From assembly GCA_033439265.1 (NCBI GenBank), contig JAVTVX010000012.1, forward strand, positions 16,998,501 through 17,062,500: DNA of 64,000 bases, given 5' to 3'. The notes under the pieces were generated by a model. The model saw only the letters and a list, made by a program, of their open reading frames with translations. It was not told the DNA's origin and searched no databases. The position numbers were made by a program, and so were the translations under genes. This stretch comes from Dillenia suffruticosa. Lineage: Eukaryota; Streptophyta; Magnoliopsida; Dilleniales; Dilleniaceae. Position 1 is the first letter of the stretch. Each line of letters begins with the position of its first letter. Positions 1-11,202 of this stretch are shown here, piece by piece.

Positions 1-1250
1 CTCGGGGTCGGACTTGACATGTGTCAGATCATGGGTCGGAGTGGGCCAAGCCCTGACCCGGTCCGACTCCCTAGCCACCTCACGCGCCTTGCGCGCGCGT
101 GAGATGCACGTGCCTACTGGTTGTTGTTGGATGCTCCTTTCTGCGCATGTCTTGCATGCGCCCGTGGGTTTGGGTCTTTTTTCCTCACCCGATGGGCCTA
201 CAACCAAGTTTTCCGACCCGATTTCTAAAAACTCATTTCCAGCCTGTTTTTCACGGTGATTCCAACCGGAAAATAATTTTAGACAATACAAAAATATCTT
301 AGACTCGATTTTTGAGTTATTTGCGCTCTAAACTCGACGAAATAAATTTCTAAAATTTTGACCCTCCGCGACCTCTCCGGAAAACCTAGTTTTCGGCGAC
401 AGCAAGTCACAAAATTCATGCCAAAATGTAGATCACCACACGTGGAATATAAATATGCCATTTTTTCAAATCAATCATCCCCCTATATGGACAGATAGAT
501 TTTTAGTTTCGGGCACCCTTAGGGCCGAAAACTTTGGCTTCAATTTTAATGGGTAAAACATGCTCCAAAAATTACGAAAAAAATATTTCTGTGATCTACA
601 GAACATGCGTAACATCATGGTATAATCGGATTCACGAAACTCTTCCGTGATCCGAACCCCAAAATTTTAAACCCATATTTTTATACTGAAAAAATTCTAA
701 AAATTATTTTAATAATACCAACATGCACTCTAATACCAATATTAGAATTTTTAATACACATACACGCAGCCGAAGCACAATAGAATTTTTCGGAATAATA
801 AAGACGACTAAAATACGGGACGTTTCTCGGTGATTAAATACGCAAATTTTGGGAACCTTGATACTTTATTCGTCGATCTCGCAGTCGAGATGATAACCAC
901 GTTACGTGGACTATCACCACACAGTCACGACGTCTCAACCCGCAGTCTGATGATACAAAATTACCCTTCTCGGAATTTTGTAAACCCTCAAATATATGTT
1001 TTTCTCTCACAGAAAAAAATGACTCTTACCAATTCAATGTTCTCTTCACACTGTAATTCTCCCAAAAACCAATAATATTAAGAATAGTTATTCATCCCTT
1101 CACGTAGGGTCACGTGGGAATAAAACAAAAAGATTATTTTGGGAAAGAGAGAGATTATTGGGATTTAACCACCCAATATTCTCTAAGTAAAAAATTCAAA
1201 TTTTTTACTTTTTGTGGTTAAATGCCCCAAGTTTGCACCCCAAACCAACA
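1..1250 (-). mobile_element. Ty1/copia fossil, leader plus 5' LTR, cut by window edge
   Basis: A tRNA-Met-type primer-binding-site complement (728-739, near TCTAATACCA) is followed at 740 by sequence alignable by eye with the LTR of the copia element at 1581-8635, ending near 1247-1250. Positions 1-727 resemble the leader of that second element (7290-8117), including the GC-rich start and the stretch about a cytosine-poor 'gattcacgaa...cgtgatcc' block. The element therefore lies on the minus strand and its body runs off the left edge. It is old and shows no coding capacity here. The outer LTR boundary is uncertain by some tens of bases. Confidence 0.55.
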
Positions 1251-1580
1251 CCAGCCTTTCTAAGAGTTGAGGAAGATGGAGATGTGTTGTTTTTTCGCAT
1301 GAGAGGGTGAGGATTTTGACATAATGGATTGAACCACGTGTCAAGATTGTTTATCCATCTCTATCAATCTGTAACCTCTAAGAGTGCCCACTCAAATGGG
1401 TCGTGCTTGGCACCAAGCTAAATTTGGCATAGTTTTCTGACTCGCATGATGGACCCATGGTTACAAAAGTAGGTTAGTCATGTTACATTTTGACACGACG
1501 GAAAGAAAGCGATGTTGCAACAAAACCATGTGGTAGTGATAGTTTCTGGAGGAGAAGAATTATAGTGAATATAATACAGG
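1251..1580. other. intergenic spacer between two copia copies
   Basis: No gene, RNA or repeat is recognised. It separates the presumed LTR end of the left copia copy from the LTR start at 1581. Confidence 0.4.
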
Positions 1581-2089
1581 TGTTGTAGATTTATTCTGTA
1601 CATGCGTAAACGGAATCGTGTAAATTAAAAAATCAGAATTTTTGGATAAATGTCTCGATTTGTAAGTCTCCAAAAATCAACTGAACCACAAAGTGCAAAA
1701 TCTCTCGAACAAAATTCTCTGTCTAGATATTAATCACAAAATCAAACTATCATCATAACTTCACAATGTATCAACCCAAAATTTAGTAAAGCACAACGAT
1801 AGAAAAAATTTTCTACTCGAAATTTTCTCATAACTTTTTGTTTTTTTTTTCTCTAGAAAAATAATCTCACTCTCAATATCACTCACTATGTCTACAATGT
1901 ATAAAGTATTTTCATATGTTCTCTTAAGCTCTCAAAATTATAGAAAATTAACTAATGTAGTCTTTTTTAAAGAGATGAGAGATTATTTAGAAATATATGG
2001 ATAATGGATAACTACTCCTTATCTCATAATTTAAATTTTAAATTAACTTTAACCTCCAATAAAATGCCCATACATGGACTTATTTACCA
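1581..2089 (-). repeat. copia 3' LTR
   Basis: Starts TGTTGTAGATTTATTC and ends TTATTTACCA (plus-strand reading), giving TG...CA ends. It aligns along its length with 8129-8635, for example over 'aaaaataatctcactctcaa'. A pyrimidine-rich stretch follows on the internal side, where the polypurine-tract complement is expected. Confidence 0.75.
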
Positions 2090-5000
2090 ACGTCTCTCAT
2101 TTACACACAATGGCATTTTACATCTGTCACAAGATCATAATTCATACGATCTCTCACATCATCCTACTAGACTTTCATATAGAATTGTGGGTCGTGCGAC
2201 CGGCGAGTATACTTGCAAATAAAGATTTCTCGATACGCCTATTAGGATAACCGAAAATCATTGTTAGTACCAAAAAAAGCCATTGTATCCCAAACTCAAT
2301 GCAGTTACATTTATAGAGCCACTTTCCTTATCGAAAGTGGTTTTTAATTATTACTCGACTTTATATTCACTATTATATTTAAATCTCAACATAGATAAAC
2401 ATAATAGTGTCGCCAATGGATACTACACCATGATGTAATATTAATTAGTTTTTCTTTTCCAAATTTGAATCTATCAGTCTCGATTCAATTGTTTTCCTAA
2501 ACCTATCATTTAGATTTCAATTATCTTATGGGCCAAAGGTAAACTAATTAAAGTAGCAAACACTAAATCAAGATTTCTAGAAACAACCGAAAATAATAAG
2601 AGTACAAAAGATCCCACACAATAGATCTCGGATATCACACAGTGGGAACAAGAATCATGATTATACTATCGTCTCAAATAATGACTTCCACTATCTTACT
2701 AACTGGCATATCTTTTATTACAACACATTAAAGAATATATCATAACAAATAAATGTAATAAATAAACTTGTGACGAGATAATATACATATGTCATATATA
2801 TCAATAAGTATAAAAAAATTCAACATAATACAAATGAGAAATATCAAAATACATGTAAACTGAATGATTCTCTGTCTCAAAAAGAAATCTCTTGTAATGA
2901 GTTTGTTGAAGGGATCAGCCATCATATTATTTATAAAAGTGTACTTAATCGTCACTTTATCATTCTCGATGATATTTCTTACAAAATGATATTTAGTATC
3001 AATATATTTAGTCTTGCTGTGATACTTAGAGTCTCAGATATAGACAATGACGATAGGATTATCATCACCTCACTATCTACCACAATTCTTAAGTCATCCA
3101 GAAATCTCTGAAATCAAACACTCTCTTGAACTGCCCTGAGTATGTCACAAACTCAGTCGCTATCATAAATAAAGATACATAGGTTTGTTTCTTACTTCTC
3201 CAATATATGGTACCGACATTGAGCAAGATAATAAAACCTTATGTCGATTTACATTTATTCAGATCAGCACCCTAGTTGACATCTAAATACCAAATGAAAC
3301 ACAAATCACCTCTTCCCTTGAGATATCTCAGAATCATTTTCATTACTCTCCAGTGACCCGTTTCAGGATTCGATTAATACCTACTTAGTAAACTAACTAC
3401 AAAAACAACTATTTGGTCATGTACATATCATTGCGTACATCAGACTACCCACTGTACTGACATAATGGATTCTACTCATCTCTCTTATTTATTCTCAAGT
3501 TTTATAACATACGTCAAAACTCAGACACTTACCTTTAGCGATGAAGTATTTATGGGGTTGCAATTGTTCATTCTGAAGTGAACGAGAACCTTCTTGATGT
3601 AGGACTCTTGTAAAAGAGCCAACATTCATTTCAAACGATCCCTCTGGATCTTAACTCTAAGAATGAACTAAGTTTCACCCATATCTGTTTTATCAAAATT
3701 CGATAATAACCATATTTTAATGGTCATGAAATACTCTTTATTGTTCTCGACTAACAAAATATTACCCACATATAAGAATATGATCACAAAGCAATCAGTA
3801 AAACGTATTAGATACATGCAATGATCCTCTCCGATCATCACGAACCCATAAGATATCATCTCTTCATGAAATCTCAGGTACCACTGCCTAAATGATTACT
3901 TAAAGTCGTATATCGACTTCCGAAATAACAAGCTTAATCCTCCTGACCTTTTAAAATGAATCTAGAGGGTTGTTCCATATAGATCTCATTATCCAAACTT
4001 CCGTTAAGAAATACAGTTTTTTCATCCATCTAGTGTAACACCATATTTATGTTTGCAACAATCGCTAAAAGTAAACGGATCAAGTTAAATTTGAGTATCG
4101 GGGAGAAAGTCTACATATAGTTCACGTCCTTAGTCTGAGTGTAACCCTTGGTTATCAGACAGAACTTATACATCTCTACTAATTCGTCAACCTTTCTCTT
4201 GACGTTGAAAACCCACTTGTTCCCGATGGTCTTTCTACCCTCAGGCCAACTAACTAGGTCCTAAACCATATTGATTCTTATTAATTTCTTCTTTTCATCA
4301 ATGGTCATCAACTAATGGTCTTTTGCAGGATCCTCGAGAGCTTCTTGGGTCGTTTTAGGTTACTTATCATCCTTAAGAGTCACAATGAATGTCTCATCTC
4401 AATCAGGAAATGACATTTGAATACATGTCATCGACCACTTATACAAGGAGGAAGAATCTCTTCACCTCTAGATGAATCGCTCCCATTAGGACCAATATCG
4501 TAATGGGTCATTGGATCCCACTACTAGGCTCAGCTGAGCCACTAGATTAATCAATCTCATAGAAGGTAAAGTCCCAAGCGGTTTTACATCTCTTAAGTAA
4601 ATCATTCTCAAGAAATGTGGATCACGAGACTCAATTCAGTGATAGTGTCATCCATATACTCACCTAGAAACACATACCTCTTGGAGTGTTCTGAGTATCT
4701 TATAAAGATAGATTCCTTTCCTCATGAGCCTAACTTGTCACATGGATGTGAGGAATCATGAGCATACACGGCACAAGCCCCTGGCTTCAAGGGGCTAAGG
4801 TCAGACTATCTCTCTATCCAAAATTCATATGGGGTACTGATTGCGGACTTTGACGGGACACCGTTGATGACAAAAGCTGCAGTCAATAAAGCATCTCCCC
4901 ATTGGGAGGTAAACAAATTAGTATGCGCTATCATAGATCTCATCATCTCCAACAAAATCCTTTTCCTCTTCTCGGCTACTCTATTATGTTGAGAAATAAT

Positions 5001-8000
5001 TGAAATAGTCAACTGTCCCATAATACTTTTTTTGAAACAGAACTCTCTAAATTGTTTTGAATAATACTCGCGTGCCCGATTAGTTCTGAGAGTTTTCACT
5101 CTCAAATGTAATTGATTCTCAATCTCACTAATAAAATTCATGAAACATTCCAATGCCTTAGACTTATGTGAGATCAGATAGATATAACTGAAACGCATGC
5201 AATTGTCAATGAATGAAATAAAAGACAGCTCTATTTTGGGCTCTTATGCTCATAGGGTCACAAATATCAAAGTAAACCAACTACAATAGAGTTTTATCTC
5301 TCATTGCATTGCCAAATGATTTTCTTGTATCTTTCCCTCCTGGACAAAACTCACATACTAACAACTCGAATTTGATTAACGGGTACAATAAACCACTTGC
5401 TGCTAACTAGTTCATCCTCTCCTACCCTATATGTCCAAGTCTATTATGCTATACATTTATATCATCATCATCTACACAATCAGATTTAAAGACAACAGAA
5501 AAATAGTAAGAAATACCATTAAAAGAAACAATATTCAGCACAAACAGTCTATCATGGACAAAACCAGAACAAATGAAAAAGCTGTCTTAACTAATAGAAA
5601 TAATATAGTTTTCAAAGGACAAAGTATATCGTAGGCAATCTAAACAAAATACTGAAATCAAGTTCTGTCAAATATCCGAAATGTAAAGAATATCATTTAG
5701 ATATAGATCTCACTACTTTACAACTCCAACTTACAAGTGTCAATTCTTCTAATGACAAAAAATACTTCATTTGTTACATAAATCTTTCTAACCTGATAAC
5801 TCACTCGGCAGAATTTCACGTACATGCTCTTATGCTCTTGTCTTGAGTCATATGGTCGATGGCTCCTGACTCTACAATCCATAAAGGAAAGAAATCAGTG
5901 AATATCACATTATGTGAGACAAAACTCAAATCACATAAAAAATGAGGACATTTTTTCTACTCGTCACACTTATAAATGAAATGACCAAACCTACCAAAGA
6001 TGTAACACTCCGCTTTGCTCTTATCAACTCTAACTTGCAAATGTCAATCCCTCTAATGACAAGAAATGCTCCATTCATCACATAAATCCTCTTAACTTGA
6101 GAACTTACTTGACGGATTTCATATACACGCTCTTGTCTTGAGTTACGTGGTCGGTGGCTCCTGACTCTACAATCCACAAAGAAGAGAAATCAGTGAGTAT
6201 CATAGTATATGAGACAAAACTCAAACCATATAAAAAAGGACATTTTTTCCACCCATCACACTTACGAACGAAATGACCAAACCTACCAAAGACGTAACAC
6301 TTCGCTTTGGTTTTATCAAACTCTATCTTCTTATACTTTTGTACCTTGTTATCGGATTTCTTGGATGGCTTCTTCTTGCCTGGGCCTCAGGTCTTCTTCT
6401 AATGCTTGGTGCCTTAGGAGCCTTTGGTCGACTCTGCTACATAAACATAACCCAAGAGTGGCCTACTCGTCTCTAGGTGCTCCTTTTAGAGTTCACAATA
6501 CCCATTTACATTAGCGAAAGTATGAACACTCTCGTCGTATGTGAGATAAGTTTCATGATCTCCCATGAATCAGGTAAAAACTGGATCACACCCAATACCT
6601 GAAACTCATCTGAAATGGGCTCACCCGCATTTAACAGTTCAATAATCATACTTGACATTTGTATCAAATATTATTTCGTCATATAATCAACCCTTTTCTT
6701 ATAAGTGATAAACTTATAAGTCAACATTCTCACCTTAAGAGCTGAAAAAGTATCATAATGCTCTTTTAGGGTGAGCCAAACCAACATAGCCGTAGGATGT
6801 TGCTTGTAGACCGAAATCATGTTATCGTGAATGCTACTAATCAGGATTGTTCTAACGTGGCTATCATTGCTTTTCCATATACGATAGACTTTCTTATCCC
6901 GTCTACCCTAAAGTGTGGTACCCTCCTCAGAGTCCACCATCTTGTACCTTAGAACTTTAGATAGATTTTGTTTCTCAAGAATAAACTAAATCTTTCGGTA
7001 TAAACTCTCGTAGTTGTCACCATTCAATTTATCCTCTTTCAAAGATCTAATCTGACAGTTTTCGAAATAGTTCTAGAGACATTAGTGACTTGTTGATACT
7101 TATTCTCATATTTTGTGACTCATTCGATTCAACAAATCCTAAATAATTCGAGTATAGATACCAAAACGAACATATGAGTCAACGGACACCATAACCATAA
7201 TCCAGAATCGCATCTTATAATTTAGACTTGAATTCGACTCACAAAAACCCACAAAACGTCACATTTAATGGTATGAGACCTTCAAAAAGTGAAAATTTTC
7301 ATTCCAGAAAGGCCTAACGTGCCGCCGGAGGGACCCACATGCCGTCACGTGCCTACACGCACCGCCAACGCTCTGGCACACGTGCCGAATGCACAGTACA
7401 TGGGTCACGAACCGGATCAGGACATGATTAGACACAGATCCAGGTTAGAACCGACACGAATTGTTCGACCCTATTCCCCCGCCTCATCATACGCGAACCT
7501 TACACGCCTAAAACCGCATGCGTCATGTGCCTCATCCTGGGTGAATGCCGCATGCCCATGTGTTGAGGTCGGATCATCTTCGCCCACCTCCTTATAACCG
7601 AGCCTGCACAACCTAGCTATCGGAAAACACATTTTCGATTGGATTTTGGCATGGATTTCAACTGTAATTCGAAATTGGATTTCCTTCAACCATCTTAAAC
7701 TCGATTTTTTAAGGATTCAAACCTTAAAATTTGCAGATCAAACTACCTCTGTCACGGCCCTTTGCAACCAATTTGGAAATCCCAATTTCTGCCAACAATA
7801 GTTGCAATTGGTCACTCAAATCGATAGATCTGAATGTGAAGGACACATCTAGATCATTTGCATGCATCAATTTGTCTTCTAATTCGATAGATCTAAGATT
7901 TTGTGGTCGATACGATCGAAATTTTCGATCGAACTTTTCATGGTTTAAACATACTCAAAATTTAACAAATTTTATTTTTATGATCCTTGTGCCATAGGTA

Positions 8001-8128
8001 TTCTCGTGGTATTCTTGAATTCACGAAATACATCCGTGATCCAAATCCTAGATTTCATACCGTACACATTTTCTATCAAAAAAATTCTGAAATTTTTTTT
8101 AATAAATCTAACTATACTTTGATACTAA

Positions 8129-8635
8129 TGTTAAATTTATTCTCTACGTATGTATGCAGAAGCATGTAAATTAAAATATTAGAATTTTCGAGTAAATATA
8201 TCGATTTATTAGTTTCCAAAAATAAACCGAACTATAAAGTACGAAATCTCTTGATCAAAACTTTCGATTGGGATGGTGATCACAAAATCGAATCATCATC
8301 ATAGATCCACGATATTTCAATCCAAACTCTGATGAATTGTAAAGATGGAGAAAATTTCCTATTCAAAACTTCTCATAGTCTTTTGTATTTTTCTCTATAG
8401 AAAAATAATCTCACTCTCAATATCACTCACCATGTCTACAATGTGTAGAGAATTTTCGTATGTTCTCTTAAACTCTCAAAATTGTGGAATATTAACTCAC
8501 GTAGTCATTTCTCAGAGAGATAGAAAGATTATTTGCGGAGATGGGGATAACAGGTAACCACCAATTATCCCACAATTTAAATTTTAAATTAACTTTAGTC
8601 TCAGATAAAATGCCTTTATGCGGGCATACTTACCA
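8129..8635 (-). repeat. copia 5' LTR
   Basis: Starts TGTTAAATTTATTCTC directly after the primer-binding-site complement (8117-8128) and ends ATACTTACCA. It is about 507 bp, matching the 509 bp of the left partner. Both carry the same block around TCACTCACCATGTCTACAAT. Confidence 0.75.
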
Positions 8636-8640
8636 ATAGG

Positions 8641-9250
8641 TGTAATTCTCAATAATATCATCGGTATTGATTTTTAAGACATTTGTGATTCTTAACTTGT
8701 TATTCAACAATGGTAACCAGTAGATTGTGATTATACCATTACAAATTTCATGATCATCCATACTCACAAAAATTTTAAAAAGTTCCTAATATGACAATAG
8801 AGAGATGTTAGATTTAATCCAACCCCAAACACATAAAATTGAAAACTATTTTGAGGTTATTGGGGTTTATTGGTGTCTGCTAAGGTTCAAAATAATTTTG
8901 GATGGAACTAACCTTTTTTTTTGTTTTATAAACCACGGGTCAAGTTGAGTTAAATTTTTAAGAGACAAAATTCTTCCGACACCCTATTTTATTTATACAC
9001 AAAGACTCAAATTCAAAATTTTACTAGGCAACGGTGTTCAATTATTGTACTAACTAGACGTTAGTTGATTGAATTAACCATAAAGTATTAGCAAGTGGTC
9101 TTGGTTAAGTATTTGTAAGTGGGTAATTTTAGAGTCCATTATTTGGAGAAATGAGGGTGCACACATCATTTTGTGTGAATTTGAGAATGATTTGATCATA
9201 AGAGTGATAGCAACAAATGATATTAGTAATTATATTCGTGGATATAAGTA
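8641..9250. other. AT-rich spacer without recognised feature
   Basis: No open frame with recognisable protein, RNA gene or repeat was seen. Confidence 0.4.
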
Positions 9251-9492
9251 TACTAGACTATCTGTATTAAATTTGTTTATTGTGTATTTGAAAGGCTTTG
9301 TTGCACCAACATTTGGTTGTTTAGTGCATGTCCGGGTTCAACTTGTCATGGGAATATAAAAAATCACGTTGGGAGATCTCTCCCCGAAAGCGGGCCTGAC
9401 TCCCACTCCTACTCCCACTGAGCCAACCAAACGTTGGTGCAACAAAGCCTTTCAAATACACAATAAATAGTTTTAATACAAATAGTCTAGTA
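9251..9492. repeat. inverted repeat (69-bp arms) around a SINE-like spacer
   Basis: The left arm (9251-9319) and right arm (9424-9492) are reverse complements with about five mismatches, sharing the core TTGAAAGGCTTTGTTGCACC. The 104-bp spacer resembles the middle of the SINE at 9493-9686: both hold GTTCAACTT followed by a TTGGGAGA...CCC...GGCC(C/T)GAC block. The transcript could fold into a long hairpin. The outer end of the right arm is exactly the SINE target duplication. Confidence 0.8.
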
Positions 9493-9686
9493 ACCAACAC
9501 TTGTTGGCGTAAGTGAAGAGCACATTCGTCCCTTAATCAGATCGGAAGTTCAACTTCCACTGGGTACAGAAAAAATAATATTGGGAGACCTCCCCCTCAA
9601 ATGAGGCCCGACAGTCAGGTTGATTCCGAATTAGTCGGGTTGAAGCTTTAGATACCGGAAGATCCAGGTACCAAAAAAAAAAAAAT
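9493..9686 (+). mobile_element. tRNA-derived SINE with intact target duplication
   Basis: About 194 bp ending in a 13-base A run (9673-9685). It is flanked by a perfect 16-bp duplication, TACAAATAGTCTAGTA, at 9477-9492 and 9687-9702. A pol III B-box-like motif (AGTTCAACTTCC) lies about 60 bp in. The 3' half carries the TTAGTCGG and GATACCGG motifs that I recall from plant SINE consensus sequences. The perfect duplication suggests a fairly recent insertion. Confidence 0.75.
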
Positions 9687-9702
9687 TACAAATAGTCTAG
9701 TA

Positions 9703-11122
9703 TAACTTTTGATACTAGGCAATGGTAAGCCAGGGATTAAAAAAAAAGAAAGGCGTTGTTGCTCATCCATGTTGATTGTTCTGGCCAACCTTGGACTTCA
9801 CCTCTTGGGCTAGCCATGCTCACCAGGCCCACGCCAGCTTCGGCACTGACCTCCAAGGCTAACCACGCCTACTGAGTTGGAGAAACAGCCACAACTACAG
9901 TTGGGCCAACAAATAGTGCTGGGCATCATTGGGCCATCGGGTAGCATACCACCTGACGAGGGACCAAGCACTCCTGTAATGTTCCACGATATTAAGAGGG
10001 AAATAAAAGGAATTGTACCAAAAAAAAAAGAGGGAAATAAAAGGAAGTTATAAAGAAAAGTTTAAACTATGATAAAAGACCATTTTAGAAGACACTCAAA
10101 TGGTTCCAAAACTTCTCGAACGTGAGCAGGAAATTAGTAGAGCAACTAACAAAAGGAAAATCATTTCACCCGACAAAAAAAAAGCGAAAGGAAAATCATT
10201 TTATATAAATAACTACCGATGCTTTGTTGACCAAATAATTATTGTTGACCAAATAATTAAATACTAATATCTATTAAATAAAATTTCAGATTCAAGAATT
10301 TTATTGTTTAAGGGTCTAATCCACTCAAACCAGATTTAACCGATACTTTATAAAATATATATCTACACACAATATCTTTCGCACTAAAATAAAATAAAAT
10401 CGTAATATATATAAATATATATAATTTCAAAATATATCATTATTACCAAAGGAAAATAAAGCAAGGCCATTAGATAATCTCGCTTACAAATACCTTACCG
10501 GTCTCTGATGGAGAAAAAAGATTTGAAAAAATCAATCTCTTAATAGGTATCACAATGTTTGGACCGAATGGTCCAATTCCAATATATATATAAAAGAAAA
10601 CCCTTGCCTGTCTCTAATGACACCATCATAGTCTTCCCTTGCTTTGTAGGAACTTAGAACCCAAAGACCATCTCACTTTTGAGCTGAATCTTAACAAGAT
10701 GAGCATCAACAACATTGATGTAGCTAGTAGATAAGGCGAGAGAGAGACATATAGGCGGGAGGCCGGAGATCTGCAAAGTGAATAGCGTTGAGACCCTAGG
10801 AGCTAGCAGTGGCTTTGGTGCAATGCAGTAAAATGGAAGAGGATGAGGGGTGTACGACACAGCAAAAGAGTTTCGGAAGTCACAGTGACGGATGAACTCA
10901 AAAAATCAGCTGCAGCTACACCTTGTGTACGACCAAAACACCAAAAGGCACCTTAGAATGCTCCGATGTTAATGCATGATACTTTGATCAAAAAGTTATG
11001 CATTTAAACCCTTAATGTTAGCCACCGACATAATCAGCGAACAATACACAAGGTAAGATCTCATCTCTTTTACAACAATCAACACACCTACTTAGTTTGA
11101 ACATCCCCTCCTTCCCCCACAA
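9703..11122. other. intergenic region downstream of the TOL gene
   Basis: It contains the 3' flank of the minus-strand TOL gene (its 3' UTR should occupy roughly the last 200-300 bp before 11203; no clear poly(A) signal could be fixed). Otherwise there are AT-rich stretches and short A runs at about 10020 and 10170. A 68-codon minus-strand frame at 10654-10860 has no recognisable similarity and is not called. Confidence 0.4.
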
Positions 11123-11147
11123 CCCCCCCCCCCCGGGGCGGCCCCCC
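11123..11147. repeat. poly-C / G-C homopolymer block
   Basis: A run of 12 C then GGGG, CGG and CCCCCC in otherwise AT-rich sequence, just downstream of the TOL stop. Similar blocks lie at 17317-17335 and 19453-19461 in TOL introns. This may be genuine or an assembly or polishing artefact. Confidence 0.6.
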
Positions 11148-11202
11148 AAGAAAATCCCACATATACCCAGATGAACAACAATCAAAATAAACTTCTAACT
11201 AA

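Larger units (their letters stand above)
1581..8635 (-). mobile_element. Ty1/copia retrotransposon fossil, near full length, heavily decayed
   Basis: Two direct LTRs (1581-2089 and 8129-8635) bound a region with copia order read on the minus strand: primer-binding site at 8117-8128, a long leader (about 7290-8117), gag and protease region (about 5.7-7.2 kb, with an internal ~300-bp tandem repeat), integrase (4806-5198, with GEYYSKQF-like and QLTIS motifs and the AE-R-R core), reverse transcriptase (about 3.67-3.86 kb, YV-DILL-like box), then RNase H remnants near 2.9-3.3 kb. Candidate 5-bp target duplications are ACAGG (1576-1580) and ATAGG (8636-8640), one mismatch. The element is broken many times over and the LTRs differ widely, so it is old. 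Confidence 0.85.

Noticed and set aside
6209-6514. Plus-strand membrane-like protein frames
   Set aside because: They lie antisense within the decayed copia gag/protease region; hydrophobicity is incidental.
9251-9492. microRNA precursor
   Set aside because: Arms are 69 bp and tied to SINE-like DNA; transposon-derived foldback is simpler and no mature-miRNA evidence exists.
10654-10860. Small minus-strand protein gene
   Set aside because: 68 codons, no recognised motif, no promoter or splice context.
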